From NCBI GenBank assembly GCA_941918925.1, contig OW799236.1, positions 78,990,713 to 79,054,712 on the forward strand: a stretch of DNA of 64,000 nucleotides. Reading direction: 5' to 3'. The number at the start of each line of letters is the position of its first letter. Position 1 is the stretch's first letter. Below the pieces are notes generated by a model that worked only from the letters and a program-made list of their open reading frames with translations, was not told the origin of the DNA and did no database searches. The DNA comes from Phyto melanocephala (lineage: Eukaryota; Arthropoda; Insecta; Diptera; Rhinophoridae). Positions 36,101-44,689 of the stretch are shown here, piece by piece. The position numbers were made by a program, and so were the translations under genes.

Positions 36101-39100
36101 CTTTCCGCAGATGAATAAATCGCAACATTTGGCTTTGAATTGTGTATGGAAATATCCCTGTGTGGAGTATGAGCCGTGTTTAAAGAGTGGCTATTGTAAT
36201 CAATATGGAGTGGATGAATTCATTTGCTACTGTGATCAGTCATATTGTATTAAAGCGGATTTTCAGGGACCGTATAAGGTAAATGCTTATATTAACAATG
36301 AAATAAACAAAAAAAAAAATAAGACAGACAAAAAAAAATCATAAAAATTTCTTTTACAGATCTTTACTGAGATTAGTCCCACCGTTGAACTATTGTATGT
36401 CTCTCCCATGGAACTTTTAGAAGGCGGTACTGTATTTCTATCACCCCACTTCTTGGATGTTCTTTTAGATACACGTAAGACTTCGGGTATATCTGAATCG
36501 TCTGTTGTCTTTCATGTGGTACAACAGCCTCGCTATGGCCAACTTCTACAATTTTCTACCGAGAAAAATAATTTCGTTATTTGTCGCACTTTCAATTTAG
36601 TGGACTTATCTACCGATAAAATTAAGTATGTACACAATGGCATGGAAAATTTCAATGACCATGCTACTTTAGACATGCAAATCTATGGCGACATACATAA
36701 AGTAGCCGATAACTTGCTGGGCAAACATCGCTTCATGCTGCACGCCAATGTTACACCTATTAACGATCCACCTCAACTGATGATACCATCCAATAAGATT
36801 TTACGTGTTATAGAGGGTATAGAAAAGAATTTAGATATGGATTTGTTTAATATACAAGATCCCGACAGTGCAGCCAATGTTTTGGTCTACACCATTTTAC
36901 CCTCAACTAATCCTCTGGAAGCCTTTGGTAGATTCTTAGTAAATGGCCAATCGACCATGACTTTTTCCCAGGCAGATGTGAATATGGGTAAAGTGACCTT
37001 CCTCTATAATTCCACCACTTCGGAGGCTTTCAGTTACCAACTGCTAATGCAGGTCTCTGATGGCATAGAAACTAGTGATACTGTCTTTCTTTCGGTCTCC
37101 GTACATCCCTTAGAATTGCGTTTGGTTAACAATACCGGGCTCATAATGATACACAAATCTTCTTTGCTTATAACACCTTCAAACTTATCGATTGGTACGA
37201 ATACAATTGATGAAAATATTGACATACGTTGTGACATAGTAAAGGCTCCACAGTATGGCTCCATACAAAGACTAAGGCAAGTAGATGCGACCTGGGTTAA
37301 CGTAGACTGGTTTAGCGATAGTCAATTATTATTGGGTCACATACGCTACGTGCATAATCAGGATTTTCCATGGCAAGATGAATTTAAGGTAGATGAATGT
37401 TATAATTTTACAATATATTAATAGTTTTTTGTTTGTTTTACAGTTTATTGCCTCTTATGGTTTCGTTACAACCCAAACCTTTGATTTTCGCATTACCTTT
37501 ACACGTTTGCGCATTAATTCTCGTAAGCCATCATTGATTGCTATTAATGGTTCCAGAGAATTTATATTGACCAGTGATGTTCTGTCCTATGAGACAGTGC
37601 CGATTGAAACGTTTCCCCGTAATATAATCTATAAAATTTCGAATCCCACAAAATATGGCAACATTTATGTAGAAGGTTCGAGAAAGTTTGCAAAGGTAAA
37701 ATAATTCATCAAACAAGTATTACACAATTATCAAAAACATTTTCTATTTCACTCAGGAAATGGACTCTTTTACACAACTCGACATCGATAAAAATCGTAT
37801 ACGCTATAAAACCCACCACAGCTCGTACTCAAGTTTCTCTGATTATTTGGAGTTTATAGTATCAGTAGCGGAATGTGATGATGTTGTGGGCAAGCTAAAA
37901 ATTATGTTTGCACCTTTGGAAGAACTAACGAATAAACTATCGTACCAAACGCGAGAAATCCTGCACTGCCAAGAGGGTGATAGAGCCTTAATAACAAAAA
38001 ATCATTTTGAAATTCGCTTTAATATCTATGAGAGTCTGAAATTTCTTGTGACAAATAAACCAGCACATGGGTCTTTATGTCGTTACAATGAGAAGGATAT
38101 GAAAGTTTTGCCTATTATGGAGTTTACCCTGGAGCAGTTGTTTCTAAATGAAATATATTACTGCCATGATGATACCGAGTCTACAGATGATTCTTTTGAT
38201 CTGTTGATACTATCCAGTGATGATACTGATCTGCAGTTTGTTTCTAATATTGAGGTTGGCATAAAATTGAAAAATGACAATACCCCCTATCGCACCTTGG
38301 AGCGTGTCTTTCATGTTATGCGCGAAGGCTTACGTACCTTAAATACTGAGGCTTTGCTTTATCTAGATGCTGATGTTAACACCAATAGTTCAGATATACA
38401 TTATATACATGTGTCGTGCACAAATGGAGCCTTTTATAAATCGGGCCACTATGTGGATAGTTTCACTCAAGATGACATTATCAATCGTCGTATAATGTTT
38501 CAACATAATGGTCCTGATGTAGGCACAGCTTCCTTTATTGTCACCGATCGTGAACACGAAGTTAATGGCTTGCTGGAGATACATGCTTCCGATGCCTTTG
38601 TTTCCATGTTGCCCACCAATGCCACTATAGTTCAGGAGGGTAAATTTATAATTCTAAAGAATAAAGATTTCATATTGGAAACAAATTTGGATATGAAACT
38701 AGATGAGATCTATTATGAAGTCATTAAGCCACCCGATTATGGTATACTTATGTATTTACGCAGGCCTAGAGCTAGCGATGATTCATCCTCATCCTCTGCC
38801 ATGCATTATAAGTCATCCAATTTGACTTCCTTAAATAATTTTACCCATTTGGATATTGAGAGAGATCGCCTGGTATATTGGAATACCGAAATTGCAACAA
38901 TGGATAAAGTGAGGTATGAAGGTGTCGATTTTTTTAAGGAATGAAATATTAAATTTGTTTTCTTTTAAGATATCGTGTTCATATTAAAAATATAACAGCT
39001 GAGGGAGAGGTTATGTTCCGCATTTATCCTTCTGCCTATTGGGAACCTTTGCAGGTTAAGAAGAATCAAACTTTGTATGTCGAAGAGTCGACAAGTGTTT

Positions 39101-42100
39101 TGATTTCAAGAGATATTTTAGAGGTAGAATAATCAAATTAAATTTAATGGTGTATTGTTTGATTATAAATCCTTTTTTTATTCCACTTTCAGATCGTTCA
39201 TCCGAACATCTCTCCCGGCGACATAACATTTCTGGTCACATCTTCGCCCTTACATGGCTATTTAGAAATGCAATCCATGTCATTCGATGATGAGTATAAC
39301 TGTAAAGTTTTCGATCAGCTGGCCGTCAATACAGAAAAAATGTTTTACATACAAGCGGGGGTTAATCAGTCCACCGATTATTTTGTTTTCGATGTGACAA
39401 ACGGTATAACATGGTTGAAAAATCTTATGCTACGTATAGTCATCATACCAGAACGATTGTACATGCATTCCAACACGATTTCGGTAGTGGAAAGTAAAAC
39501 AGTGCCATTAAGTGCTTCGGATATACAACCGATATCCGAATATTATAGAGGCAAAATTTTGGAATATATTATAACCATTAATCCTACATCGGGCTATATA
39601 ATGGCTGGTAGTTCAAGAGTGAAGAGATTTACTCAAAAACAATTGGATCAAGGATCCATACAATATGTGCATAATGGCAGCGAAAATTCTACCGATACCA
39701 TGACTCTTATAGCCACTGCTCGTAATAAGGAAAGTGAACCATTTGAATTGGAATTCTCAGTGATACCAGTTAACGATGAACAGCCCATAGTTGTAACTAA
39801 TACCGGTCTTCAGGTGTGGAATGGTGGCAGGTATAAAATTCGCTATACGGATTTGAGTAAGTTTTGTTTTCTTTTTGGCTTTGATCAATGTATTAATTAA
39901 TTGTTATGGTTTTAGTGGCCCGTGATTATGATACTCCTGCCGAAAATCTTACTTTTGACATTAACCATATTTATGGTGGACATTTGGTTTACAAATCTTC
40001 ACCGGACAGGAAAATTGAATTCTTCACCCAAAATGATATCAATAATGAACAAGTATATTTCATACACGATTCCAATTCGAGACGCAATGAAATGTCCTTT
40101 ATAGTCACGGACGGCTTGTTTAATACCACCGAACAACTGCTAAACATAGCCATTAAACCCATAGAAATTATCGAAGAACGTAATGAAAATCTGCATGTCT
40201 TTCCCCTGACCAAGAAACAAATTTTACGTGATCATTTGTATTTTAAATGTTCGGACGAGGAAAGGGAAATTCGCTACAATATAACCATGCCCCCAAGCTT
40301 GGGTCGCATTGTTAATGAATACATGGAAACTGGCAGTGGCTTGGCGCGGGAAGTCAGCGAATTTACTCAAGCTGACATTGACAATGGTCGTATATTTTAT
40401 GAACATACCGCAGTCATTATAGAATTTCGCATAAATGATTCGTTTTATTTCGATGTCATTGCGGAGAGAAGTGATCGTTTGTTAGAGCAAAAGTTCAATA
40501 TTGAAATATCGGTTTCGTCAGGTGGTTTGCTGAGATTTTTACCAGTCTCCAAACTAACCGTTAATGAAGGTGGTTCAGTGCCTATTAACTTGGACTTTTC
40601 AAAAATGCTGGAGTATTTAAAGACCAGGGCCGGCTTGAATAATCCTGAATTATATATAGAAGCCTTTCAGAAACCTAGTCATGGCACAATAGGTTTAGGA
40701 CATGAATTTAGACCGATTCAAAAGTTTCATCACAGTGACTTTTCCACCAAAAAGGTATATTATATACACGATCATACGGATACCTTGGAAGATACGATTC
40801 TGATGTCTGTGTATTTGGAACAGGGGTAAGATGGACTAAAAAATCTACTAAAACTATATATTCACAAATTTCCTCCTTTTTGTATTTTTAGCAACATCTT
40901 TCTTTGCAATCTTACCATACCTGTGTCAATAAATCCCATTAATGACCAGCCGTTCAAGCTGATAACCCATTTACCCCAAATGACAGTAGTGGAAGGGGAA
41001 AATCGCACCATTACCCGTAATGTTTTGCTAACCGAAGACAAGGATACGCCTCCTGAAGAAATTGTTTACGATATTATGAGTGGTCCTACTTTAGGTGTGT
41101 TAAAGAAAATCTCCAAAGATGGGGAGGCTGAAGAATTATTGGCCTATTCCAATCAATTCACCCAAGCAGACATAAACAACGATCGTATTGTCTATGTGCA
41201 CTTTGGCACACCACAATCGACCACATTCTGTTTCACCGTTTCAGATGGAAAATTTAATCCTGCCTATGAAATATTTACCATTAAAATTGCTCCCATTTCT
41301 TTATTGCCAGCTGATCAACAAACTCCAGTGGAGGTGCAACAGGGTTCAACAACGGCCGTTATGAAATTAGATCATATAGGCTTAATGACCAATGTCCAAC
41401 CGGTAAGGTTGTCATATAACATCACCAATTCGCCTTTATATGGTATTATAGTATTAAAACATCAGCCTACGTTGAGATTCAATCAACATCTATTGGAAAC
41501 GGGTCAGATCAACTACATGCAAACCGATTTGAATAGATCTAATGATACCTTCCAAGTGTCGGCATATGTGCCGGGTACTAATTACGTGGCTACCATAGAT
41601 GTTTTGGTGCAAGTGGAACCGGTTATAAAAATAAACGATATCTCCATGAAGGGTGTCAAAGAAGGAGAAAAAATACGTCTCATGTCGTTGCTGGTGGCCG
41701 ATAATCCTTTGTCTTTGAAGCTAAATAAGTTCAATCCGAAATTTTTAATCACTAAAATGCCCGTGACTGGACAAATACGTAAAATAATACGCAGCACTGG
41801 TTTGGCAGCAGACTACCCAAATGAGCGACCCATTAATACATTCTCCTACAAGGAATTGAGAAGTGGTGTAGTATATTTTATACCCTATGAAACGGTAGAG
41901 GATACAATTGAAGATGTGGATCGATTTGATTATCAGTTGCATATAAAAACGGTGCAGCCGGCTCAAGCTGCGGTGAAGATTGTTTACCGACAAGCCTCAG
42001 AAGATAATGGCCTGGTGACAAAGGCTGCTAGAGATTTCTCTCTTAACTATGTGGCCATAATTTGTGCTTTCATCATTTTACTCATGTGCATTCTGATTAT

Positions 42101-42599
42101 AATGTTAATTTTGAAGTTCCGCTATTTAAAACGTCACAAAGCCAATATATCTAAAGATCAGCCTCCATCATTACCTTGTCCCCCAGACTTGACTTCAGTA
42201 TCACCTCAACATCATTTACAACATCATCATCCTCATCATTATGCCAACTCAGAGGCCGATTCAGTGCCAGTTACTGGCAATTCAACACCTTTAACCGGTT
42301 TTAGTAATATACCGCATTGTAAGATTATACCAGTGGAATCATATAAACATGGCTATCCCGACTATGATCCGGATGAAGATGAAACTGATGACACCTGTGA
42401 TGCCCAGCAAATGATGTTGCCTCAACGCTATAATCCCTATCAATTGGAGAACGATACCTGGAGCTCTTCCTGCGATATGGCTAATGATTTTGGTGGTTAC
42501 TCCAGTGTACCGCAAAGTACAGCACAGGCAGCTTCAAATACACCGCCCTCAGCGCCGGCAAGTAATCCTTTACTCAGGCGTAATCAGTATTGGGTATAA
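15099..42599 (+). CDS. kon: kon-tiki (CSPG4/NG2 family transmembrane proteoglycan), 12 coding exons, about 2381 aa
   Basis: Spliced CDS: 15099-15177, 33036-33232, 33381-33611, 35446-35627, 35696-36278, 36360-37388, 37444-37695, 37757-38913, 38970-39123, 39193-39856, 39916-40825, 40892-42599. All junctions are GT/AG, the phases agree, and the total is 7146 nt. Order in the protein: signal peptide (1-25), laminin G1 (27-197), laminin G2 (about 200-379), EGF-like module (385-414), CSPG repeats (about 425-2190; recurring FTQxDI, RIxYxH and PxNDxP motifs), transmembrane helix (about 2200-2221), basic stop-transfer sequence, His-rich tail, and terminal QYWV identical to vertebrate CSPG4. Family knowledge: Kon/Perdido is a muscle and glial surface protein needed for myotube targeting and attachment, acting with integrin and binding the PDZ protein Grip through its C-terminus. 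Length fits the family (human about 2320). Paralogy is not excluded, but the domain order and tail make kon the clear choice. Non-coding 5' exons were not resolved. Confidence 0.94.
15473..16671 (+). mobile_element. Family B interspersed repeat, copy B1
   Basis: Starts AACAAGTAAGAGCACTAAAT with ATTCGGC-TGT-GCCGAAT, then TTTTATACCCACCACC. Has GTGGGCGTGACAC and ATGGGAGGTGGGCGTAAAAG, a GACR run (GACGGACATACGGACAGACG, about 16505-16535), ATATATATACTTTATGGGGT, and ends GGTGGCGGGTATAAAAA. About 1.2 kb, no protein. Located in kon intron 1. Confidence 0.7.
16673..17491 (+). mobile_element. Helitron-like non-autonomous element
   Basis: Begins TC at 16673 (after A) and ends TATTAGCTAG at 17491 (before T), the Helitron rule of TC...CTRR inserted between A and T. 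A short GC-rich imperfect inverted segment (GTAGCGAAGCACACCGGG) lies about 10 nt before CTAG. The interior has about four repeats of a unit with GTAGGCGTGGC or GTGGGCGTGGC and TTTGACATC (near 16977, 17107, 17249, 17400). It sits exactly at the 3' end of the B1 repeat. Non-coding. Confidence 0.65.
17492..17660 (+). mobile_element. Second Helitron-like 5' fragment, head-to-tail with the previous one
   Basis: Directly after the CTAG of the previous element comes TTATATATAAAACTTTC, then a CTGTCTGTATGTCTGTCTGT run, the same kind of 5' start. It is truncated, and related text occurs at 11040-11170. Confidence 0.45.
17661..18499 (+). pseudogene. Non-LTR retrotransposon RNase H fragment
   Basis: From 17924 the plus strand reads QAEIMAIAEGN, a stop, WMKETNSEALIRIFMDS, a stop, then SVAKIQMNKRV. 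This is the central RNase H domain of an I/Jockey-type element; QAE and MDS carry catalytic Glu and Asp. Further decayed coding text may run to about 18380, but frames shift repeatedly. Sequence before 17900 is unassigned. Confidence 0.6.
18500..18745. other. GC-richer island of unknown origin
   Basis: A block with distinctly higher GC than its surroundings, containing GAAGCCGGATAAAAAGGACG, CGCGCGAGCTCTTGACCCG and CACGACTGACGGTGATTAAC. No ORF stays open across it. It could be the 3' end or a non-coding part of the adjacent retrotransposon, or a SINE-like element; not resolved. Confidence 0.35.
18807..18962. mobile_element. Short MITE, about 155 bp
   Basis: Left end CCAAGGCGAATTCATACAGG and right end, on the opposite strand, CCAAGGCATATTCATATAGG are inverted copies with few changes. 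A related single end (CGTATGAATATGCCTTGG) occurs at about 52568-52586. Confidence 0.6.
18963..21311. other. kon intron 1, mostly non-repetitive AT-rich DNA
   Basis: A-rich 19260-19560. A more balanced segment at 19600-20340 contains GACGTCACG (19691), a TATAAAA motif (about 19728) followed by CGACCGACCGACC, and no transposon signature I recognise. It could be an enhancer or internal promoter of kon; this is inference. Poly-T at 20348-20368. No coding ORF. Confidence 0.35.
21312..21794 (-). pseudogene. hAT transposon fragment with a BED-type zinc finger
   Basis: On the minus strand 21560-21312 reads VYCLFAKISCKSRSTSGLMR HLRSLH. This fits a BED finger (first Cys, then STSGLMRHL with the His pair RHLRSLH), although the second Cys of the CxxC pair reads Ala. 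The element start is probably near 21794, where the minus strand reads CTAGGGTTTTTTCCCAGGAA, a hAT-like end, with CCCGGG-rich subterminal sequence at 21700-21780. Only the first part of the element survives. Confidence 0.55.
21795..22000 (+). mobile_element. Family A repeat fragment A3
   Basis: Shares AACGAGGTGGTCCTGATTTT, CCCGAATATTTCTGATATTT and AGTTGATTTCAACACACGCG with copy A1. Both ends are missing. It abuts the hAT fragment. Confidence 0.6.
22001..24984. other. kon intron 1, AT-rich DNA without a recognised feature
   Basis: A 55-codon ORF (22169-22336) was seen but has no supporting signal. 23460-23760 is less A/T-biased and looks single-copy. No repeat family, RNA gene or coding exon was identified here. 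Confidence 0.35.
24985..25490 (-). mobile_element. Family A repeat, diverged inverted fragment A4
   Basis: Phrases match the inverted copies in order: TGTGGTATTAATCTTTTGAA, TTTCTGAAAAATAAGCAAAT, a poly-A/T joint with TTTTAGCTGTAGAATAATTT, and GCAAAAATAATTTAAAAAAA. Ends are eroded. Confidence 0.5.
25491..27192. other. kon intron 1, AT-rich DNA without a recognised feature
   Basis: 25560-25730 and 25800-26000 read as single-copy sequence. GTATATATGTATGTATATGA-type simple repeats lie near 26090, 26800-26870 and 26985-27040. No gene seen. Confidence 0.35.
27193..27820 (+). mobile_element. Family A repeat, copy A5
   Basis: Starts AAAGTGCTATATACGGCCGT-GCCGAAT, followed by CACAACGTGTAGTCATGCAA as in A1. 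Contains an A-rich tract, GGCTCAGCTGGGATTCGATG and AGTTGATTTCAACC, and ends GGTGAAGGGTATAAT. Shorter than A1 by internal loss. Confidence 0.7.
28001..29318 (-). mobile_element. Family A repeat, inverted copy A6, interrupted by a Helitron-like element
   Basis: The first part (28001-28309) is the inverse of the A1 3' half (ATACCCTTCACACAGTG, GTTGAAATCAACTTTTTGAA, CGAATCCCAGCTGAGCC). The second part (29040-29318) is the inverse of the A1 5' half (T-rich tract, CAATGGGATGTTTTTATATT, TTTCATATGAGATAAATGGT). Between them lies the separate element 28310-29039. The original 5' terminus is missing. Confidence 0.7.
28310..29039 (-). mobile_element. Helitron-like element nested in the A6 repeat
   Basis: On the minus strand it starts TCTATATATATTAAAGTG (29039, preceded by A). 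It ends GGGGCGTAGCAACGCGCGCC...GGCTAG (28310, followed by T), with a small hairpin (GCGT-AGCA-ACGC) near the 3' end. These are Helitron hallmarks. The interior is about five tandem units of roughly 121 bp. Each has a GGGCGTGG...GCCC box (28421, 28543, 28664, 28790, 28902) and a CAAAGTTTTAGAAAAATCGG phrase. Non-coding; the open frames across it are repeat-derived. Confidence 0.75.
29319..30464. other. kon intron 1, AT-rich DNA
   Basis: No gene or repeat family recognised. 29810-29960 and 30290-30420 are a little less A/T-biased. The T-rich strand bias continues from the A6 tract. Confidence 0.35.
30465..30969 (+). mobile_element. Helitron-like tandem array, 3' part, plus orientation
   Basis: Reverse-orientation relative of 28310-29039. 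Four units of about 122 bp with GTGGGC..GCCACGCCCATAA boxes start at about 30480, 30603, 30725 and 30847. They are followed by TTGCACTTGATATTCAATGA, GGGGCGTAGCAACGCGCCGG and the 3' end TTTTCTAG (30966-30969) before T. The 5' part (TC end and lead-in) is missing. Confidence 0.7.
30965..31158 (+). mobile_element. Helitron-like 5' end, head-to-tail with the previous copy
   Basis: Starts TCTAGTATATATAAAAGTAA overlapping the previous CTAG, then CTCCGAAACTGTAAAACCGA, one GTGGGCAGTGCCACG box and TTGCACTTGATATTCAGTTT. It is cut off at about 31158, where family B sequence begins. Confidence 0.65.
31159..31765 (+). mobile_element. Family B repeat fragment B4
   Basis: Phrases TAATCGCTATGGAATTTTCT, TCTTTGTGTATCTTCGATGT, ATGGGAGGTGGGCGTAAAAG and GTTATTACGTTTTTAATTTT match B1 and B3 in order. 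Both ends are missing. Confidence 0.6.
31766..33035. other. End of kon intron 1
   Basis: AT-rich, no recognised repeat except short A/T tracts. The 3' end has a branch-like CTAAT and the TTCAG acceptor at 33031-33035. Confidence 0.4.
33036..33232 (+). CDS. kon: kon coding exon 2: first half of laminin G1
   Basis: Residues 27-92. The acceptor has a branch-like CTAAT followed by TTCAG. The exon opens with SFFGDGYI, which matches the SFFGEN start of mature vertebrate CSPG4, and continues with the laminin G strands FLFMAHGRTDYCLMRLEDG. Donor is CAG|GTAAGC, phase 0. Confidence 0.92.
33381..33611 (+). CDS. kon: kon coding exon 3: second half of laminin G1
   Basis: Residues 93-169. Carries the laminin G pattern LEWHDVAVQR, VDGT and FLGGPGEY, ending at FRGCISD just before a perfect GTAAGT donor. 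Phase 0 at both ends (231 nt, 77 codons). The reading frame stays open for 40 further codons into the intron, which is listed separately. Confidence 0.93.
33612..33865 (+). other. kon: Possible alternative last exon of kon by retention of intron 3
   Basis: Seen directly: reading through the exon 3 donor gives 40 more in-frame codons, a TAG at 33732-33734, and an AATAAA at 33860-33865, 126 nt after the stop. The added residues start SMNNVYG and include a cysteine (SKYEC) 30 residues after the junction. In the spliced form, the final laminin G cysteine is 28 residues after the same junction. CISD-VSMNN also follows the laminin G pattern seen in the second domain (CMKDIQINN). Inference: a 209-residue secreted protein with signal peptide plus laminin G1 only. 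No transcript evidence is available here. Confidence 0.4.
33866..35445 (+). other. kon intron 3, remainder
   Basis: Intron between exons 3 and 4 beyond the candidate intronic poly(A) site. Contains a mobile-element-like block at 34250-34335 (ACAATTGCGACAAACGACGA, related to 60790-60812). A segment of mixed composition at 34640-34900 has short open frames on both strands that I do not regard as genes. Three similar phrases of the type TTTTATGGTACTTTTTATAT recur at 34900-35250. Confidence 0.4.
35446..35627 (+). CDS. kon: kon coding exon 4: end of laminin G1 and linker
   Basis: Residues 170-230. Acceptor CTTTTAG|GTA, donor AAAT|GTAAGT, phase 2 at the end. Contains VFYNSINVIKRA and the last laminin G1 cysteine (SWTC, residue 197), then a Ser-rich linker and the first strand of laminin G2. 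Confidence 0.88.
35696..36278 (+). CDS. kon: kon coding exon 5: laminin G2 and EGF-like module
   Basis: Residues 230-424. Laminin G2 shows FRTMEETGIIFYNGG, DGKWHKLLLRYN and FMGCMKDIQINN, and closes with Cys 379. It is followed by six cysteines (385, 391, 397, 407, 409, 414) with EGF-like spacing. Donor TATAAG|GTAAAT, phase 0. The short intron after it (36279-36359) is A-rich. Confidence 0.94.
36360..37388 (+). CDS. kon: kon coding exon 6: CSPG repeats, N-terminal part
   Basis: Residues 425-767, phase 0 at both ends. Shows the CSPG repeat pattern: a start with LEGGTVFLSP, a block with PRYGQLLQF, KIKYVHNG, and a hinge with PINDPPQL. This exon holds roughly three repeat units. Confidence 0.94.
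37444..37695 (+). CDS. kon: kon coding exon 7: CSPG repeat segment
   Basis: Residues 768-851, 84 codons, phase 0 at both ends, with acceptor TTTTACAG and donor AAAG|GTAAAA. It starts FIASYGFVTTQTFDFRIT, continuing the strand-rich CSPG pattern, and its end (KYGNIYVEGSRKFAK) joins directly to the SFTQLDID motif of exon 8. Confidence 0.93.
37757..38913 (+). CDS. kon: kon coding exon 8: CSPG repeats
   Basis: Residues 852-1237. Contains several CSPG units with SFTQLDIDKNRIRYK, FTLEQLFLNEIYYCHDD, SFTQDDIINRRIMFQHNG and FTHLDIERDRLVYW. Its donor AG|GTATGA (phase 2) joins the TATCGTG of exon 9 as an Arg codon. Reading on without splicing meets a stop at 38942-38944. Confidence 0.92.
38970..39123 (+). 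CDS. kon: kon coding exon 9: short CSPG segment
   Basis: Residues 1237-1288, only 154 nt. The acceptor TTTTAAG restores the frame from exon 8 (YRVHIKNITAEGEVMF). It encodes the end of one CSPG unit and the VEESTSVLISRDIL start of the next. Donor GAG|GTAGAA, phase 0, is weaker than the others. Confidence 0.88.
39193..39856 (+). CDS. kon: kon coding exon 10: CSPG repeats
   Basis: Residues 1289-1510. Motifs include KRFTQKQLDQGSIQYVHNG and the hinge PVNDEQPIVVTNTGLQVW. The latter corresponds closely to vertebrate CSPG4 (PVNDQPPILTTNTGLQMW), a strong orthology marker. Donor A|GTAAGT, phase 1. Confidence 0.94.
39916..40825 (+). CDS. kon: kon coding exon 11: CSPG repeats
   Basis: Residues 1510-1813. 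Acceptor TTTTAG. The joined codon is Met, followed by ARDYDTPAENLTFDI, which matches the D-x-D-x-P hinge of CSPG repeats. Further motifs are EFTQADIDNGRIFYEH and FHHSDFSTKKVYYIHD. Donor GG|GTAAGA, phase 2. Confidence 0.93.
40892..42599 (+). CDS. kon: kon coding exon 12: last CSPG repeats, transmembrane helix and cytoplasmic tail
   Basis: Residues 1813-2381 and the stop TAA at 42597-42599. The last repeats include PINDQPFKL and QFTQADINNDRIVYVH. The transmembrane helix starts at about residue 2200 (VAIICAFIILLMCILIIM) and is followed by KFRYLKRHK. The 160-residue tail has a His-rich run (about 42209-42240), an acidic patch (DPDEDETDD) and the terminal PDZ ligand QYWV. Confidence 0.95.
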
Positions 42600-43570
42600 G
42601 CAATAGTAAAATAAGTTTCGTTTTCTTTAGTCTCGTTCATTTGTTCTTTGTAAACAGTGCTTTGAAAGTGCCTTTTTAACAATTAACTCACACACACACC
42701 ACACACACGTACTCATTAAAATACTTAATTTATTTTCACTTAATTTTTTTGTTTAATATATTTTAAGATTTTTCACCTTACGATTAAAAAAACACACACA
42801 CATAGCGTTGGTGAATGGTGAGAAACACGTAGTCGAAAATTTTTCGCATCTAACCGTGTAATAATGTTGAGAAACTATCAAGCCTTATTTGAAAGGCCTC
42901 GTTATTTTATGTCAACAAACGTGTCAATTACTTGTTAGCAGCCTTTCATCTTCGATATTTAGGTTAAGAATTATATATACGAACTGTTTAACGATTAAGC
43001 CAAAATTTTAGTTATTTAAGAACTATTTTGTAAAAATTAAAATGTAACTTTAGTTTTAATTATAATTCGAATGCATTTCAATATGCAGTTAAATACTAAA
43101 ATTCAGTTTTGCGAATTAAAATGCCATTTCTTCATGTTGCCATAGTTGAAAAACGTTTACGTTTATGCTGGTAAAGAAATATTGGTCTATCTTGGGCTGA
43201 TTCAAAAGCGCAAAAGTGCATGTATCTTAAAATGTTGTATTTGTAGATAAACTAATATATTAATTTATTTTTAAAGATTAAATTTTGGGAGTTAATTCCT
43301 TATTGCCAACAGCATATCGTAACTTAAGTTGTAGTCTTATAAAAAAAATAATGTTTTGTAGAGATGAATAATATAAAATAAATGACAATAATATTAATTT
43401 GCAATAAGTTAACTATTATTTACGATTTTATTTAAAGCCTGAATTAAATGAACAAAATGTAATGAAAGATTTTTATCCAACAATATGACCTACTCAATTC
43501 AATATCTGCAAAAATACTGTCAAAGAAAAACGACCCTGACGGCAGTAACGTTAAATACTCAAATTTAATT
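42600..43570 (+). other. kon 3' untranslated region and downstream flank
   Basis: Follows the kon stop. It holds a (CA)n run near 42690-42710, AT-rich sequence, and a candidate poly(A) signal AATAAA at 43377-43382 followed by further A/T-rich sequence. No ORF with protein-like character was seen. The repeat copy that starts at 43571 gives a natural outer limit for unique 3' UTR sequence. Confidence 0.55.
43377..43382 (+). terminator. kon: Candidate poly(A) signal of kon
   Basis: AATAAA 778 nt after the kon stop, in a unique AT-rich segment just before a repeat. Other AT-rich hexamers nearby could serve instead. Confidence 0.35.
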
Positions 43571-44655
43571 GTTATACCCACCACCAAAAAAAAAAGGGTG
43601 TAGGGGTGTATTCATTTTTGTATGTCGTTTGTAGAACATCTAAATATCCATTTTAGACAAGGTAAAGTTCAGCTGTCCGTCTGTTGAAAGCATGATTCGA
43701 AAAAGTAAAGGGGATCAAATTCTGACAGAATATTTTCTATACACAAGGTTTGTTTGGTATTGAAAATAGGCTTAATAGGTATATCAGGAAGAGATTTATA
43801 GCTCATAGGTCAAAAATAGAATGTCCTTTCCTAATCGAATAAAATGCTATTGTGTCTAAGCGCATTGACGTAGAGCGATAAAATTACGAAATTAAATTTT
43901 TCTTGAGTAAAAAAGATATCTTTCCACGAAAATTGCCCAAATCTATGAATTACGAAAGTAATATAGATCAAAATGTACGAAAATTTATACCGCACAGTGT
44001 ATTTTTTGGTATAATTAAAATCAAAAACATAATAAAACAGACAAAATTAGATAGACGACTCTGAAATTTTGTAAGAATTTCTATTTGATCAAATGACTTG
44101 CAATAATGGAAAATTAAGGTGACATGCCCATTTTAACGGCAACGCCCATACCTTTATCTTAAACTCATATAATTTCTCTATGGCCAACAATTAGGAATAA
44201 TCAACGGACTCTATATTCAAATATCTAAATTAAATTTATTAGCAGAAACTATTTTGACACGCCTACTTTAACGCCCACTATTTACATAATTTACTGTTAA
44301 TGAAATTTTAAAGCTCACAAATGCGACAGAATTAGATGTACGATTATAAAATTTCACATTTATAACTTTATCGTCAATATAAGTATAATTCACAGAAATT
44401 AAGGTGGCACGCCCACCTCCCATTTAACGCTTTATCTTAAATTCATACAATTTTTTAATGGACAAAATTTTTCCAAATAAAAAGAAGCCTGTAATGAATT
44501 ATCTAAGTTGAGTTCAAACATTAAATATATATAATTTTAAGTAGGAGGTGCCACGCCCACACAAAACTTATATAAAAGTCAGTGGTATCTTTTCTAATGT
44601 GGAAATGCTTAAGGTTTCATTTCAAGCACTGCCGAGTATAGTACTCTTACTTGTT
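43571..44655 (-). mobile_element. Family B repeat, inverted copy B2
   Basis: Starts with the inverse of the 3' terminus (GTTATACCCACCACC) and ends with the inverse of the 5' terminus (GCACTGCCGAGTATAGTACTCTTACTTGT). Between are TGGTGCCACGCCCAC-type boxes and GGCACGCCCACCTCCCATTT. About 1.08 kb, complete but diverged. Non-coding. Confidence 0.65.
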
Positions 44656-44689
44656 ATAAATTCTTCAGAAAATATAAACTCAAAGTTAA

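Noticed and set aside
37034..41993. Minus-strand ORFs within the kon exons
   Set aside because: Shadows of the strongly supported plus-strand coding exons.
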